The notes below the pieces were generated by a model that saw only the letters and a program-made list of their open reading frames with translations, was not told the DNA's origin and did not search any database. Position numbers and translations under genes: made by a program. 64,000 bases of DNA from Scolanthus callimorphus (Eukaryota > Cnidaria > Anthozoa > Actiniaria > Edwardsiidae), in assembly GCA_033964015.1 (NCBI GenBank), contig CM066923.1, forward strand, positions 4,512,978 through 4,576,977, written 5' to 3'. Each line of letters begins with the position of its first letter. The first letter of the stretch is position 1. Shown one piece after another: positions 24,201-35,280 of the stretch.

Positions 24201-27200
24201 CGAATCTTGTCAACAAGCCAAATCATTTGACTCGTACGTTTCTCTGATCTTTGAAACCCACAGGAAAGGCTTGCTATGGAGCTTATTTTGACAAGACTCA
24301 TTTTTCATTCAAACAAGACACCAGAAGGAAAACTTATCTTCCTTTCGCCACGTGGAACGCTTGAGAATTTTCTTAGAAAAGCCTAGCCTTTGACCTGAAT
24401 GATCCAGGAGTGTCGGAAGTTCTGCAAATCATTCTGATGAAAACTTGGAATTGAAGCGAACTGTATCTATAAAAGTTTTCATAGGAGAGAAATGTGCAAA
24501 AGGATTTACCAGTTGAATTGTTCGCTGAATCGATTTTCTTAGGCTCATGTCTTTGGTGTTTGAGACGAATCGCCTTGCAAAGACTTAGAATGTCCGTTAT
24601 CATTAACCTCTAGGCATTTTTTTCTTGGCGGTGTGCGAAAGAATTTTCTTTCAATGCGGCCGATATGTGGCGGTGAATTACTAAGCGAACAGAGGTTGAT
24701 GTCGTCCACCAAGGAACCAAGAACCAGTCGCAAATGTAAACACATTCTCGAACGCACATTTGAAATTTCGAATGCGTCAAGATCTTGTAAAACCGGTTTC
24801 TAACCTGATTAGTGGCCTCGGTCTGATGTCGAGGCCTTGTGTCAAGAAAATCACTCAAATCTTCTTGGCTTGCCGAGAATAGATTGCGTTCTTCGAACGC
24901 GATTAGAGTGCTGTTAATGGACCTTGGATGATTAGTTTTCTCTTGTCATTGACCAGGAAAGTCCAGGAAAGATTATGGTTGGAGAGAGAAGAACTGGCTC
25001 AGCAGGAATTCAGGAGAAGGAAGGAAAGAGAAGAGAAGAGGGAACAAGAAAGGCTGGATCAGGAGGTACAACATATCTACAACACATTGTGTGTTTCCAA
25101 AAAATATCCATACACCCACGGAAGGGTATTGAACAGTGACCCCCCACCCCTCCAGAATTTCCAATCCCTTCCGTAAGGGGGGGGGGGGGGTATGGATAAG
25201 TTTTGGAACCACACATTGTTATTGTCCTGTCACAAAAGTTACATGAAATGTCTTTCAACTTAAGCAGTTTGTTTTCTTGTCATATTGGTACACCATTTAG
25301 TTCAAGTTTTCTATAAGTCATTAGATGAGGCGTGTAGACAAGAAAAATTAGTGTAATTGTTTTAGTAGAAAACCATAAGCATTCAATTTGTTGCTAAAAC
25401 TTATTTGTTGTTGGTTTTAAAGAGTAAACAGTAGCTTTCTCACTACTCTCTGTCTATTACATGATAGACAGTGAGTAGCAGAGCCAATCAGATTCATGAT
25501 AGTATGCAGTGGGTTTCTGCTAAAATGTGAAAGTGTTGTTGTCTTGTAGAGAAGAATTAGAGAGGAGTGGGAGCAGCAACAGAGAATTGAAAAAGAGAGA
25601 GAGGAAAGGAAACAAAAAACCATCAAAGAGAAAGAGGTGATGCGTCTTCTTGACCTATGGCTGAATGGCAAATGTTTGATATCCTGAAAGTGCCTTTCTT
25701 GTGTCATGAAATTTGTGAGCTTTACTTTGGTCAGTTTGTTGAAACGTTTTTCTGTGTATTTTGTGGTAGTTTGAAAAGGCTTTGAAGCTGCCAATTCAAA
25801 TGAAGAACGCAAAAAGAAAGAAAAATAGGACAATTGAAAACACTTAATAATTATCAGAAGACAGTTCGCAAACACTGTCGTTTTGGTATTTTATTCCAAG
25901 GCAATTATTTTAGTGATGTTTTCAACAACCATTTAGGTAGACTTTTGCATTTTTTCATCAGCCCTAGGAATGCAAAATTGATGATGTATGCACACTGAAA
26001 AATCTACTAGCAGTTTCAGAATGTATAATAACAAATTCATCTAATCTGATTGGCAGCCACTTTCCCTCATTTTTAATCAATGTTCTCAGGAAATGTTTGG
26101 AAAATATCTTGATGCTTCTACATTCAGTATTCCTGAATACATGGGGAAGTAATAGCTGTTAGTCAGCGTCTGCCCTATAATTAGCAAATACAATCCTTAA
26201 CCATACATATAACAATGCAAAGCAAGGTTATCACATGAAGGTCACAGCAAGAACAAGACAAGGGACCTTTATTGTGCTTCTACATGTGCCATGTGGCTTT
26301 TAAACCAGTGGAAACTGTATCTTTTGTGAATCATGGAGATAGAAACCATTATGACTGTTGCTCAAATGGCTGTTCTCGAAGGTTGTTGACACTTTGAAAA
26401 AATGAGCTCAAAACTGTCTGATGAATATTATTTGGTATCAACATGATTATAATTTACTTTCCATAGCTAGACACCTTGTAATGTGAATGTGCTGCTTATG
26501 TCCTCTTCAAGAAACGTCTTTGGGGATTCTTAATAAAATTATAATGTGTGGTTCCAAAAAATATCCATACCCCCCGACGGAAGGGTGTTGAAAAGTGACC
26601 CCCCACCCCTCTGGAATTTCCGAAGAAAAATACAGTATTTGTATGGAAAAGATCAGGTAAATTGACCCCCCACCCCTCCGGAATTTCCAATCCCTTCCGT
26701 AGGGGGGGTATGGATAATTTCTGGAAACACACAATGCATACAGCAAATGAATCAAAATTCACAATGATGCTGATTGATGTGAGTTTTAAAAACAAGTAAT
26801 TAGAAGTGGAAGTGTCTGCTACTGGAGGGCCCAGTAGACTAATAATGCATTTAGTTAATTGTTTCATGTGATAATTTTCTACATGTTGTTTGTATACAGT
26901 ACTTAACATATGCAGCGGTATAAATGTCACTCTTCAGCCTTTAAGTCTTGCTGCAGTGTTATTGTGATGTCAAGGTTGTTGACTGGTCCCTCATGTCCTT
27001 GTTCCCATTAGAACGCTGTTTTAGAGAACTAGAGAAAGAACCTTCAGCTGGCCAGGTCAGTATTATAACCAGTAACATTGGAATGGCATTGCCTGTATCT
27101 ATTGTTTGTTGAGCGGTATTTAAGCGGCCTAATCAGGCACTCTCATAGGTAAAAAAACGACATTGATGAAACAAATAATACACAGTTCTGTAGTACATTT

Positions 27201-30200
27201 GAAACATTATTAACAAAAAACTAAAAAAAAAATAGAGCAGAAATTTAGTCTGACATCCTTTATTGCTGTTTTGTAATCCAGAGATCTGCAGATGAACCAT
27301 GGCACAACCCTCTTGCACCAAACACCAAAACAGCAAATTTTGGGACAGAACAGGTAAGGTCATGATAGAATAGCAAATAAAGCAATTGCTTTGCGCATTC
27401 AACCATTTTAGATATTGAGAGGCTTGTGTTCTAAGTTCTATATTTCCTTGGTTTTTGTCATTTGTTATTACTAGTGTGCAGAATTCACACTAATTGAACC
27501 TTGTTATACTAGATGAACCTGTGTATTTGTTCTTTTTTTAAGCATTAGAGCACAACTTTCTATGACTTATCGGCGCAATAGAGCACGCGTGATGTTGGGA
27601 GAGACACAAGAATGTTGTAAAATCACGAGCCACAGGCGGTGATTTTAAAACGTTTCAAGTGTCTCTCCCGACATCACAAGTGCTCTATTTGCCGATAAAG
27701 TCATAGAAAGCTGTGCTCTAATGCTTTTATGATAGAGCGGGGGAGAACCATTACTTTATCGGTGAAATAGAGCATAGATTTGGACCAATCAGTGCGCACA
27801 TTATATTGTAGCTATATTATAATGTATGATAATCATTTTATTATGGTACACACCAGGGTCTAGTAACTCTAAAGTGTACTATTGCTCACCCCAATTACCA
27901 CGGTTCATGTTGCTCAATCATCCCAGTTTTGTGCTTTCTGTAGCCCCCAGACCGGCTTCCCATCTACCCCTTCCTCCTACTGTCCTGGAATGGTTGGCAA
28001 CCTTCTTTTCTGATGGCATTATGTTCTTTTCTTAGGATACTGTGAATTGCTCTTTCTATCTGAAGACTGGAGCTTGCAGATTTGGAGAGAGGTATAGAAT
28101 ATATACAACATAGCTGCATCAAGCAAAAGGAACCCATTAGAGCCCCTATGAATATGAACTGTGGAAGTCTACTGAAGGAAAATGCTGTTTGCTTTTTATT
28201 AGATGTTCTCGGCATCACCCTAGACCACCTAGCAGTGTAACCTTACTCATCCAGCAATGTATCAGGACCTTTACCTGCACCAGAGCATGCTAGATGAGGC
28301 AGACCACGATACTGGACTAGAGGTAAGACGAGGGGTGGTGCCACACATTTGTAAGTGGGGTCCTTTCCTTCCTAGCAAGGGACAACGATCTTTATCTGCA
28401 TCAGATCATGGTAGGTGAAGCATTAGGGATGGACATTAGGGATGGTGCCACACCCATTTAATGGGGGACCCTTTTCCTCCTAATTACCCAAGGATCAGGA
28501 TCTTTATCGACACCAGAGTCTGCTAGTCTCATTTCTTAGTAAACATCCTGATTGGCTCGCTGTGGTATGTGGAGATTTTAACCCACCCAGCACTGGACTC
28601 ACTGAACAGCAAGCCAAGCAGACAACCGGACTAGTGCAAATGATAAAGGTTTTAACCCGTGACACTGGTACTCTGGACTGGTGCCTAACAAATAGGCCTA
28701 AATTGTTTTCTCCACCTAAGCAATTACCTAAGCTTGGCACCAGTGACCACTTCACCGTTCTTATACTTCCAAAATCCGAGTCTGTGGAAAATACACCGTC
28801 TGTCAGCTCAGTGCTAAAGAGGGATTTAAGACCTAGTAGAGTGGAGGCGTTTGGCAGGTGGATTACGCAGCATGATTGGGGAAACGTTTTCAATCTAAGA
28901 AGTGTTAAGGAAAAATTCGACCTGTTTTCCACAACAATGTCGGAGGCGATGGACCGTATCTTCCCCTTTCAGCGCACGAAGTGTTGCACCTCTGATAAAC
29001 CGTGGATGACTTCCAAGCTTAAGACCTTAATTACACGACGTCAAAAGTCCTTTGCAACGCACGGAAGAGACTATCTTTAAATACTGGAGAAACAGGGTTC
29101 AGCAGGAATGCAGGATATGCAGAAAGAAATTTTATGAGGCAAAAGTTGCGGCCCTGAAAGATAGTAATGTGAAGCGTTGGTGGAGAGAGATTAAAGGGTT
29201 GACAGGTCAGAGGGGTACTTCAGACAGCTGGGCCTATCAAATGTTGGACGAGAATACCCCGACCCTTGCAGCTCTCGCTGAGCGCTTCAACTGTTTCCTC
29301 GCGGGTCTGACTGCACACTTTACTCCCCTTGACCCGACGGATGGTCACTTAGACCTTGATGTCCCCAGGGAATTGCTAGTAGAGCAAAGGACGGTGTACA
29401 ATGCCCTGCGACAGATAAAGCCCAACAAGTCTCCAGGTCCGAGCCCGATTCCTAATAAGATCTTAAAAGAGTTTACTACGGAATTGTGTCCTGTACTCAC
29501 AGACATTTACAACTCGTCGCTGAAACAGGGCTACGTTCCCGACCAACTGAAGGAATCACTGGTCCGGCCCCTGCCAAAAGTTTCTCCTCCCAAGTTAGTA
29601 GACAATGATCTAAGACCCATTACTCTCACAGGTCAGATAGCTAAAATCATGGAAGGTTTCACACTTAGCTCTTTGTATCGTCAAGTCATTGATAATATTG
29701 TCTTTTTGCAATTTGCACTTCCGGGTAAATCAACTACGCATGCCTTAATTTACACCTTACATTGTATTCTAGAAGCACTGGACAATGGCCATTGCTATGC
29801 CAGAATTTTATTTACTGACTTTAGCAAAGGTTTCGACCTTGTGGACCATAATGTCCTCTGTACTGAGCTGCGCAATCTCGGGGTACATAATGTGCTCATC
29901 ACGTGGATCGGATCGTTTTTAACAGGTAGATCACAGTCGGTTAAAATAGGTAATGTCATCTCGGGCCATGTTGTACCGAGGGGTGGTATTCCCCAAGGGA
30001 CAAAATTGGCACCCTTACTTTTTGCCGTACTTGTAAATAATCTAGCCAAACAATGGAAAACCAGTGGTAAATATGTTGACGACCTTTCTATAATAGAGAT
30101 TATACCTAGGTGCTCCACCAGTATTTTGCCGTTCATTGCTAGAGATATTTCCTCATACGCTAGTGAGCATGGCATGCGACTCAACCCAGTCAAATGCAAG

Positions 30201-31075
30201 GAGATGTTTGTTGATTTCTTACAGTATAAACCACACCATCCTCCTCCTCTGCAGCTTTCTGGGTCTGTAATTAAGCGCGTCACCACGTATAAATTGCTTG
30301 GTGTTCACATTGCAGAAAATCTATGCTGGAGTACGCACTGCGAGTACATTGTCAAGAGGGCGCGCAAACGCCTATACGCACTGCGCTGCTTGAAGAAGGC
30401 TGGTGTTGTTGAAGAGGACCTGGTCTTGGTGTACTCCAGCCTGATTCGCTCTGTGCTGGAGTATGCCTCAAGGCTTGTGTTTTTGCTTTTATAAAATTCT
30501 AACCATTCTCTTATCTCGTGCAGTACGATGACCAAGAAGCGTATGAACGTTACAAAGAGTTCTTCCGTGATGTTATGCCTGAGTTTGAAAAAGCAGGAAA
30601 AGTGATCCAGTTCAAGGTAATGCATCAAATACCAAGTAATTGAGCTTTATATTAAACTTTCCTAGCAAAGAAACTTCTGTATAGCAAAGAAACACCTGTT
30701 ATACCAGGTGTTTGAAAAGCGTCTCAACATTGTTGTTCACTAGGGATGAGGGTCAAAGACACTCCTAGATTTGAACAAATTACTACTCTGGTTGGGCAAT
30801 AAAAAAATACTCATTACCTCGACGTAAAGAACGAGGATATCAGATATTAGTCAAATCACACTAGTGGTCTATTATTAATGCTGCGTTATGATTGGTTGAG
30901 CTACTAGTAGGCTATAAGTATAGCCTACTAGTAGCGAAAAGTGTCGGATTTGAAAACCAGAAAATGGCAAATGACCAGAACAAAAACATTTTTTTGGCAA
31001 TACAAATTGACCTACTAGTGTGATTTGACTAAAGCAATTATTCCTTATGGCCTCTGAGTCAATATATTGACTCAG

Positions 31076-31107
<32 letters not shown>

Positions 31108-33270
31108 AAGAACGCCTTTGTAAGAGGAGGACAAAACCAACTACTTTGTTCAGAAAATTTTCGCGCGGTTACCTCCAACAGACGGCATGATCCCCTGGTG
31201 CAAGTCGCCCATCAACTACTTTAAAAATTGACATTGAATCCCTTTCTTATATATCGGTCGTACATCCAGTTAAAGAGCGTCTTGTGTACACACCATCGAC
31301 TTGTTACCTTTGTGATTGCGTCTTGTAGGTCTGCTGCAATTACGAACCTCACCTGCGCGGGAACGTCTACGTCCAGTATACTGAGTATGTTGTTTATTGT
31401 TATTCCTGGCTTCGATAGCTTGTAAAATAGTGATCTCATCTTATAGCTTGGCTCATTACCGACTCATACAAAAGTGATTTTGCGGTTTTGTGCATATGCA
31501 CCAAGATGACATACAGTATATATTATTAGAGGCAAACAACACATTTGTGATGTTTCACAGGAGGTTCAAGTGACATCTAATGTCAAACGCGGAAAAAAAT
31601 AAATGAGCGACTTACATAGGCTCTTTAGAGGAGGCTCAAAAGTTAATCCTAGGCAAGCTTACTTAGTACATTGTTGTGAAACGCGAGAAAACCAGCGTCA
31701 TCCCACACACAAAGAGTGATTATGGTTCCTTGTTATCTTACTTTACAGCGAGGAAAGCTGTTCGCGAGCGTTTGCGGCATTCAACGGGCGATGGTATGCA
31801 CAGAGGCAACTCTCATGCGAGTTCTCTCCTGTGACGAGGTGGAGATCAGCTATTTGTGGTAAGGACTACCTATTCTGATTACCGATTCCATGTACCAGGC
31901 GTGTACCTCGGTTGACGGCCGCCCTAGTAGTAGTAGTAATAGGAGTTCCATGTGCTACAAATTCAGCGCAGCTGTAAGGGCTAGTTACGCCTACAGCAGC
32001 GAGCGAGCTTTGATTTACTTCGCAACTCCAGAAACACGCAAGCGATGCATGTATATCTGTGTTGTTGTTTTCGTAGGTTTGTTTACTCGCAAAGCTTGCC
32101 CACGTGGTAAGAAACTGCAACTTCTTGCACGGTACCGGAACCCCGGGAACGCGTTCCGAGCCATGGACCTGGACCGTGGAGACGAGAATTCTCCAGGGCG
32201 TACACCTTACTCGGAACGCGGCTCCGAGCGACGCAGCGCGCGCGACTGGAGACGAGTGGGAAGCGCACGAGAGAGAGATCGGGAACGAAAGAAAACTCGG
32301 GAGAGAGACTGGGATCGTGGTGCATCACGGGATAGAGATTGGGATCGTGGTGCATCACGGGATAGAGATTGGGATCGTGGTGCATCACGGGATAGAGATT
32401 GGGATCGTGGTGCATCTCGGGATAGGGAGCGCGGTGCATCACGGGATACGGAACGAGGTGCATCACGGGTTAGAGATCGCGATGCATCACTTAATAGCGA
32501 ACGGGATCGAGGTCGCCGTGAACGTGACGTTCGTGATCGTGAGCGTGCTGATCTAAATGGAAAACCCGATAGCTCATCTTCACGGCGGAGAAGATCTTCG
32601 TCAAGTGACAGCAGTGAAGACGAGAAAAGTCGAAAGGAGGATCGGGAGAGGGCTCGAGAAAACGGACTGGAAAAGGAAATTGTTGATGACAGAAATAACC
32701 ACAACAGGTGAGGATGGTCTACTGAATGCCGGGTGTCTTGTTGATGTGTAATGTTATTACTAGCCTTCTCTGTTGCAATAACTTGTGTTGCCTGTTTTAA
32801 TGCTATGCTGTACGTCTAATGCTTCCCCAAGCTGCTCTATGTAACAACATTGCCTGTACTATGCCATGCTCTACAGCAAATGCCTCCTGTAAGCTCTGTT
32901 GTTTGTAATTATCTTCAGCGCCTTTCTAAGCTGCTGTGTTACCACTGGCTGTGACCGTGTTACGTTGAGTAATCCACGCCAACTTCGACTTTTATTTCCC
33001 GCCAGACTTTCTCCAAAAGAAAATGACAGCGGAGATAATAGCGCAAGCGAGCAAAGTACTCGATCGTCCTCCAAAAAGAAGAGGAAAAAGGAAAAGCACC
33101 ACTCATCACACAAACACCATAAAAAAGCAAAGAAGAAACACAAACATCGTTCAAAACGCAAACGAAAACGAGCTCGAAGTAGCAGCTCAGATGAAAGTTC
33201 TGATGAGGAGAGGAATGGACAGGGAAAGGACATGGATGTGGAAGAGAAAAGGATGGCAGGAATAACATGA
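15728..33270 (+). CDS. ZRSR2: ZRSR2-like (U2AF35-related) minor spliceosome factor
   Basis: Recognises 3' splice sites in U12-type introns with U2AF2. Exons: 15728-15807, 22906-22997, 23519-23551, 23835-23897, 24957-25065, 25550-25636, 27012-27055, 27282-27353, 28036-28091, 28203-28322, 30524-30616, 31329-31384, 31749-31858, 32077-32707, 33006-33270. Order: acidic start (MAVEDEDESVEE), charged coiled coil (SHKQFRRLILKEKRR; REEWEQQQRIEKEREER), CCCH finger 1 (NCSFYLKTGACRFGERCSRHH), UHM/RRM (DVMPEFEKAGKVIQFK; GNVYVQY; FNGRWYAQRQLSCEF), CCCH finger 2 (SAICG...ACPRG), RS/DR-rich tail with 10-residue repeats, and a Lys/His-rich end. The product is about 637 residues, longer than human ZRSR2 (about 480) because of the tail. 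Exons 3, 7 and 10 each lack one base for the family frame; exon 14 has one extra and one missing base. Intron 1 holds a 6.3-kb foldback element and intron 10 a LINE. Confidence 0.92.
15958..17456. repeat. Left terminal inverted repeat of foldback element
   Basis: Matches 20778-22255 in reverse complement across its whole length with few differences. The five hairpins are spaced about 205-220 bp apart. An 89-residue frame (16756-17025, minus) is repeated in the right arm, but it simply follows the arm sequence and overlaps a hairpin. Confidence 0.88.
18898..19161. mobile_element. MITE nested in foldback element
   Basis: TACAGCTGTCTCAGG at the left pairs with CCTGAAACAGCTGTA at the right. A second inner pair is TTTGGCAGTTGGGTTTTTCT against AGAAAAGCCCAACTGCCAAA. 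The TA at each end may be a TA target duplication, as in Tc1/mariner-type MITEs. Confidence 0.75.
19365..19505. repeat. Dispersed repeat family A, copy 1 (partial)
   Basis: Contains TGTTTCCAAAAAATATCCAT, ACCCCCCC, GGAAGGGATTGGAAATTCCA and TTTTCCATACAAACACTGT. The same blocks occur at 25089-25216 and 26545-26733. This copy runs into a long poly-G tract instead of the usual right end. Confidence 0.7.
19589..19705. repeat. Tandem repeat of about 30-36 bp
   Basis: Four imperfect copies of AAAGGTACCCCTTTCTTATA-type units, each with a CCAAAGCGGGAAA-like stretch. Part of the foldback element core. Confidence 0.75.
20778..22255. repeat. Right terminal inverted repeat of foldback element
   Basis: Reverse complement of 15958-17456. 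Differences include loss of CTAGAT in the hairpin at 21556-21594 relative to its left partner, and single-base changes. High identity means recent insertion or gene conversion between arms. Confidence 0.88.
23246..23447. mobile_element. Inverted-repeat element, related to 34406-34581
   Basis: AAAATGTCCCCTGA at the left pairs with TCAGAGGACATTTG at the right. The centre has CACAACATTTTGACCACTT, which is also in the copy at 34406-34581. It lies between ZRSR2 exons 2 and 3. Confidence 0.65.
25089..25216. mobile_element. Dispersed repeat family A, copy 2
   Basis: TGTGTTTCCAAAAAATATCC at the left and GGATAAGTTTTGGAACCACA at the right form imperfect inverted ends. Inner CGGAAGGGT / CCCTTCCGT also pair. 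A short MITE just after ZRSR2 exon 5. Confidence 0.75.
26545..26733. mobile_element. Dispersed repeat family A, copy 3 (fullest)
   Basis: Inverted ends TGTGTGGTTCCAAAAAATAT and GGATAATTTCTGGAAACACA, with inner ACGGAAGGG / CCCTTCCGT. The interior has two copies of a GACCCCCCACCCCTC block. No coding capacity. ZRSR2 intron 6. Confidence 0.8.
27541..27726. mobile_element. Near-perfect hairpin MITE, about 85-bp arms
   Basis: AGCATTAGAGCACAACTTTC at the left and GAAAGCTGTGCTCTAATGCT at the right. Pairing continues through TATGACTTATCGGC and GTGATGTTGGGAGAGACAC. A degenerate half-copy (ACTTTATCGGTGAAATAGAG) follows at about 27752. ZRSR2 intron 8. Confidence 0.85.
28263..28531 (+). repeat. Tandem triplication of ZRSR2 exon 10 end plus intron
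   Basis: The exon 10 stretch from 28263 (encoding QDLYLHQSML) and the following intron bases are repeated at 28383 (encoding NDLYLHQIMV) and 28496 (QDLYRHQSLL). Periods are about 120 and 113 bp. Each copy also retains GGTGCCACAC- and CTTTTCCTCCTA-like intron sequence. Copy 2 still has an AG before it and a GT (ATG|GTAGGT) after it. Copy 3 is cut by the LINE at about 28533. Confidence 0.8.
28533..30475 (+). mobile_element. Non-LTR retrotransposon fragment (CR1/L2-like), both ends truncated
   Basis: 28544-29050 encodes the C-terminal part of an AP-endonuclease (WLAVVCGDFN, LDWCLTNRP, GTSDHFTV). 29055-30475 encodes a reverse transcriptase: PNKSPGPSPIPNKILKEF, RPITLTGQIAKIMEGF, LFTDFSKGFDLVDHNVL, PRGGIPQGTKLAPLLFA, the YVDD catalytic box, and YKLLGVHIAENL. 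A one-base shift near 29050-29060 separates the two parts. The sequence stops within the RT C-terminal region (SLIRSVLEYAS), and host intron follows to the exon 11 acceptor at 30523. It has no 5' end, 3' UTR or poly-A/microsatellite tail, so it is an inactive internal fragment. Confidence 0.85.
30847..31105. mobile_element. Composite palindromic element
   Basis: Outer pair TTAGTCAAATCACACTAG (30847) and CTAGTGTGATTTGACTAA (ends 31034). An inner palindrome GCTACTAGTAGGCTATAAGT sits at 30900-30935, and a third hairpin around CTCTGAGTCAATATATTGAC lies at 31050-31080. ZRSR2 intron 11. Confidence 0.75.
32077..32707 (+). CDS. ZRSR2: ZRSR2 exon 14: zinc finger 2 end and RS/DR-rich tail
   Basis: The exon enters in frame as GLFTRKACPRGK. 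It then reads KLQLLARYRNPGNAF where the family has a Cys and His (NCNFLH); those residues are readable in the +1 frame at 32111-32130. An extra A at 32112-32114 and one missing base after 32130 would restore the finger and leave the rest of the frame unchanged. The tail carries about four copies of a 30-bp unit encoding RDRDWDRGAS (32312-32430), then SRRRRSSSSDSSEDEKSRK. Confidence 0.85.
32790..32930. repeat. Degenerate copies of the 59-bp minisatellite
   Basis: TTGCCTGT, CTATGC, CTAATGCTTCCCCAAGCTG blocks match the tandem array at 42995-43360. It is located between ZRSR2 exons 14 and 15. Confidence 0.65.
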
Positions 33271-33448
33271 ATCTGTGAGTTAGGCTTGTATGAAGTACTA
33301 TTGTATAAAGGGATTGCTGTAAGATAAGTGAGAAACAATGAAATGGGAAGCAAAACTGGAGTGTGTTTGTTTGATGTTGAATCAAATGCTAAACTTGGCC
33401 CTTAGGCTGCGGTCAAACAACAGTTTCACTAGTTTGCGACGCTCATTA

Positions 33449-33912
33449 TACACTTAATGACTGCTCCCGAGGGAAACATCAGTTTTGTTTCCCGAGAATC
33501 TCGATGTTTCCCGAGACGAAGTCGAGCAGTCATTAAGTGTTTTGTTATATAGCAAAAAATAAACTGCAATTATTAAATCAAAACAAATGTATTTCAAGAA
33601 CGAAAGAGAAGTTACAAAGTGTGTGCGCGACTGCATCGTGTAAAATAAAAACACTCCTAAAATCCCACAATTTTCATGCATTAGGAAAACTTATCAAAAT
33701 TAGTCAAAGGTTTTTAAAGAGACACGCGTGTTACAATAAACTTCTATTTTTCCCGCTCTCAAACGCGACGCGCGAAAGCAATATTCCCCGACCAGTCAAT
33801 AATTTTTCGAAATATTGACTGATCGGGGAATATTGATTTGTACTTCACCACGTGACCTTGATTTAGCCAATAAGAGCGCGCGCTCGGTTGGAGTGAGCAC
33901 TCGCTATATAAC
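33449..33912. mobile_element. Nested inverted-repeat element
   Basis: ACACTTAATGACTGCTC pairs with GAGCAGTCATTAAGTGT (33449-33541). TGTTATATAGC at 33542 pairs with GCTATATAACA at 33902. A perfect palindrome around CAATATTCCCCGA / TCGGGGAATATTG occupies 33779-33835. Confidence 0.75.
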
Positions 33913-34405
33913 AATGAACATTATTCAACACAGTCATCAACATGATTCTACTCCATTCAACATTTCCCATTCAAAATACTAGTCTAGGTTTGTTTAAATA
34001 GTCCTTTAACTACAAGCGATCATGATTGTAGGCTTCATGGGCCTATTACAGAGCGGATGAAAACGGATTGCAAAAGTGAGTTTTTGAAATCTTGTTGGGA
34101 TGAACAGTTTTCAATGTTTAAAGCTACATCAATATTTGTACGAAAATCGGCAGTCTTGCGAATATAACTTACCAACATTGCTTATTAGGCTAATATCAAG
34201 TGATATGAGTGATTTGGGGATGTTAACAAACAAATTTAGAGCTGTATTTACGAATTCATTCACAACACCGTGACACAGCCCCACATTTATTCTTAAACAT
34301 GATAAAAGTATATACCACGGAATAATGATAAATGATAAAAGTATATACCACGGAACGCGCCATCATCAGCGCGCGCGCTATTTTTGCCTTTTTGTTTTGG
34401 TGTAA

Positions 34406-34581
34406 AACAAATGTCCCCTGATTTTTCGTGGTATGTCCTCTTATATACCACGGAATGACGTAATAAAGTGGTTAAAATGTATTGCGGGCCCACTCGTCAC
34501 AACATTTTGACCACTTTATTATTACGTCATTCCGTGATATATAAGAGGGCATACCACGAAAAATCAAGGGGACATTTGTTA
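34406..34581. mobile_element. Hairpin MITE related to 23246-23447
   Basis: ACAAATGTCCCCTGATTTTT at the left and AAAATCAAGGGGACATTTGT at the right. Pairing continues through CGTGGTATG and TATATACCACGGAATGACGT. Two extra copies of AAGTATATACCACGGAA precede it at 34306-34355. Confidence 0.8.
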
Positions 34582-35280
34582 AATAATCGCTATCACTGTT
34601 GAGCCGTATACGCTCCACCCTCCCCCCCCCCCAAAAAAAAACAAAAAAAAACAAAAAACACGCAAACCTCGGTCGGTCGATCACGATTCATATGGTTAAA
34701 ATAAACAATTGTAATACTAATACAACGTCTTTACATTTTCACACTGTGCAATGAGTATGATACATAATATACAATAAAATTCTGCTTGACTAGAAAAAGT
34801 CGATCCCTTTTAAAAAGCAAATAATTTATGATATAATAACAGGAGATCAAAATATATCTTATTCCCATTTTTGGTAAATTTCTAGAAAATGGACAAAGTG
34901 CGAGTCTAACACTACTTTGCAACCACAAAACACTCCTTTATATTTTAAACAAATATATTAATAAAACTGGGCGCGAAAATAATGGGCGCGATTTATATAA
35001 TTTTGGAAGCCGGATCGGAAATCCCATAAAGAATCACACTATCAGAGCGGTTTTCAGTAAAAGAAAATCCAAAGAGAGCAAAGCAGAGCGATCGAGGATA
35101 TAATAATATAACACGCTAATGTGTATTCATATACAGTTGCCATTTAGGGTTTGGAGAGCAAAAATTTCAACTAGTCGCCAAGTGGTGTCTCGAGTCTTCA
35201 AGTCTGCAGGTTTTCAAGAGATGCCCTTCTCAAAATTAGCTGTCAACACCATTAATGCGGGAGAAAAAGATGGCGACCAG

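Noticed and set aside
29052..30494. 480-residue open frame, the longest in the window
   Set aside because: Clearly a LINE reverse transcriptase fragment, not a host gene.
32083..32704. Long antisense frames opposite ZRSR2 exon 14
   Set aside because: Shadows of the arginine/serine codon repeats.
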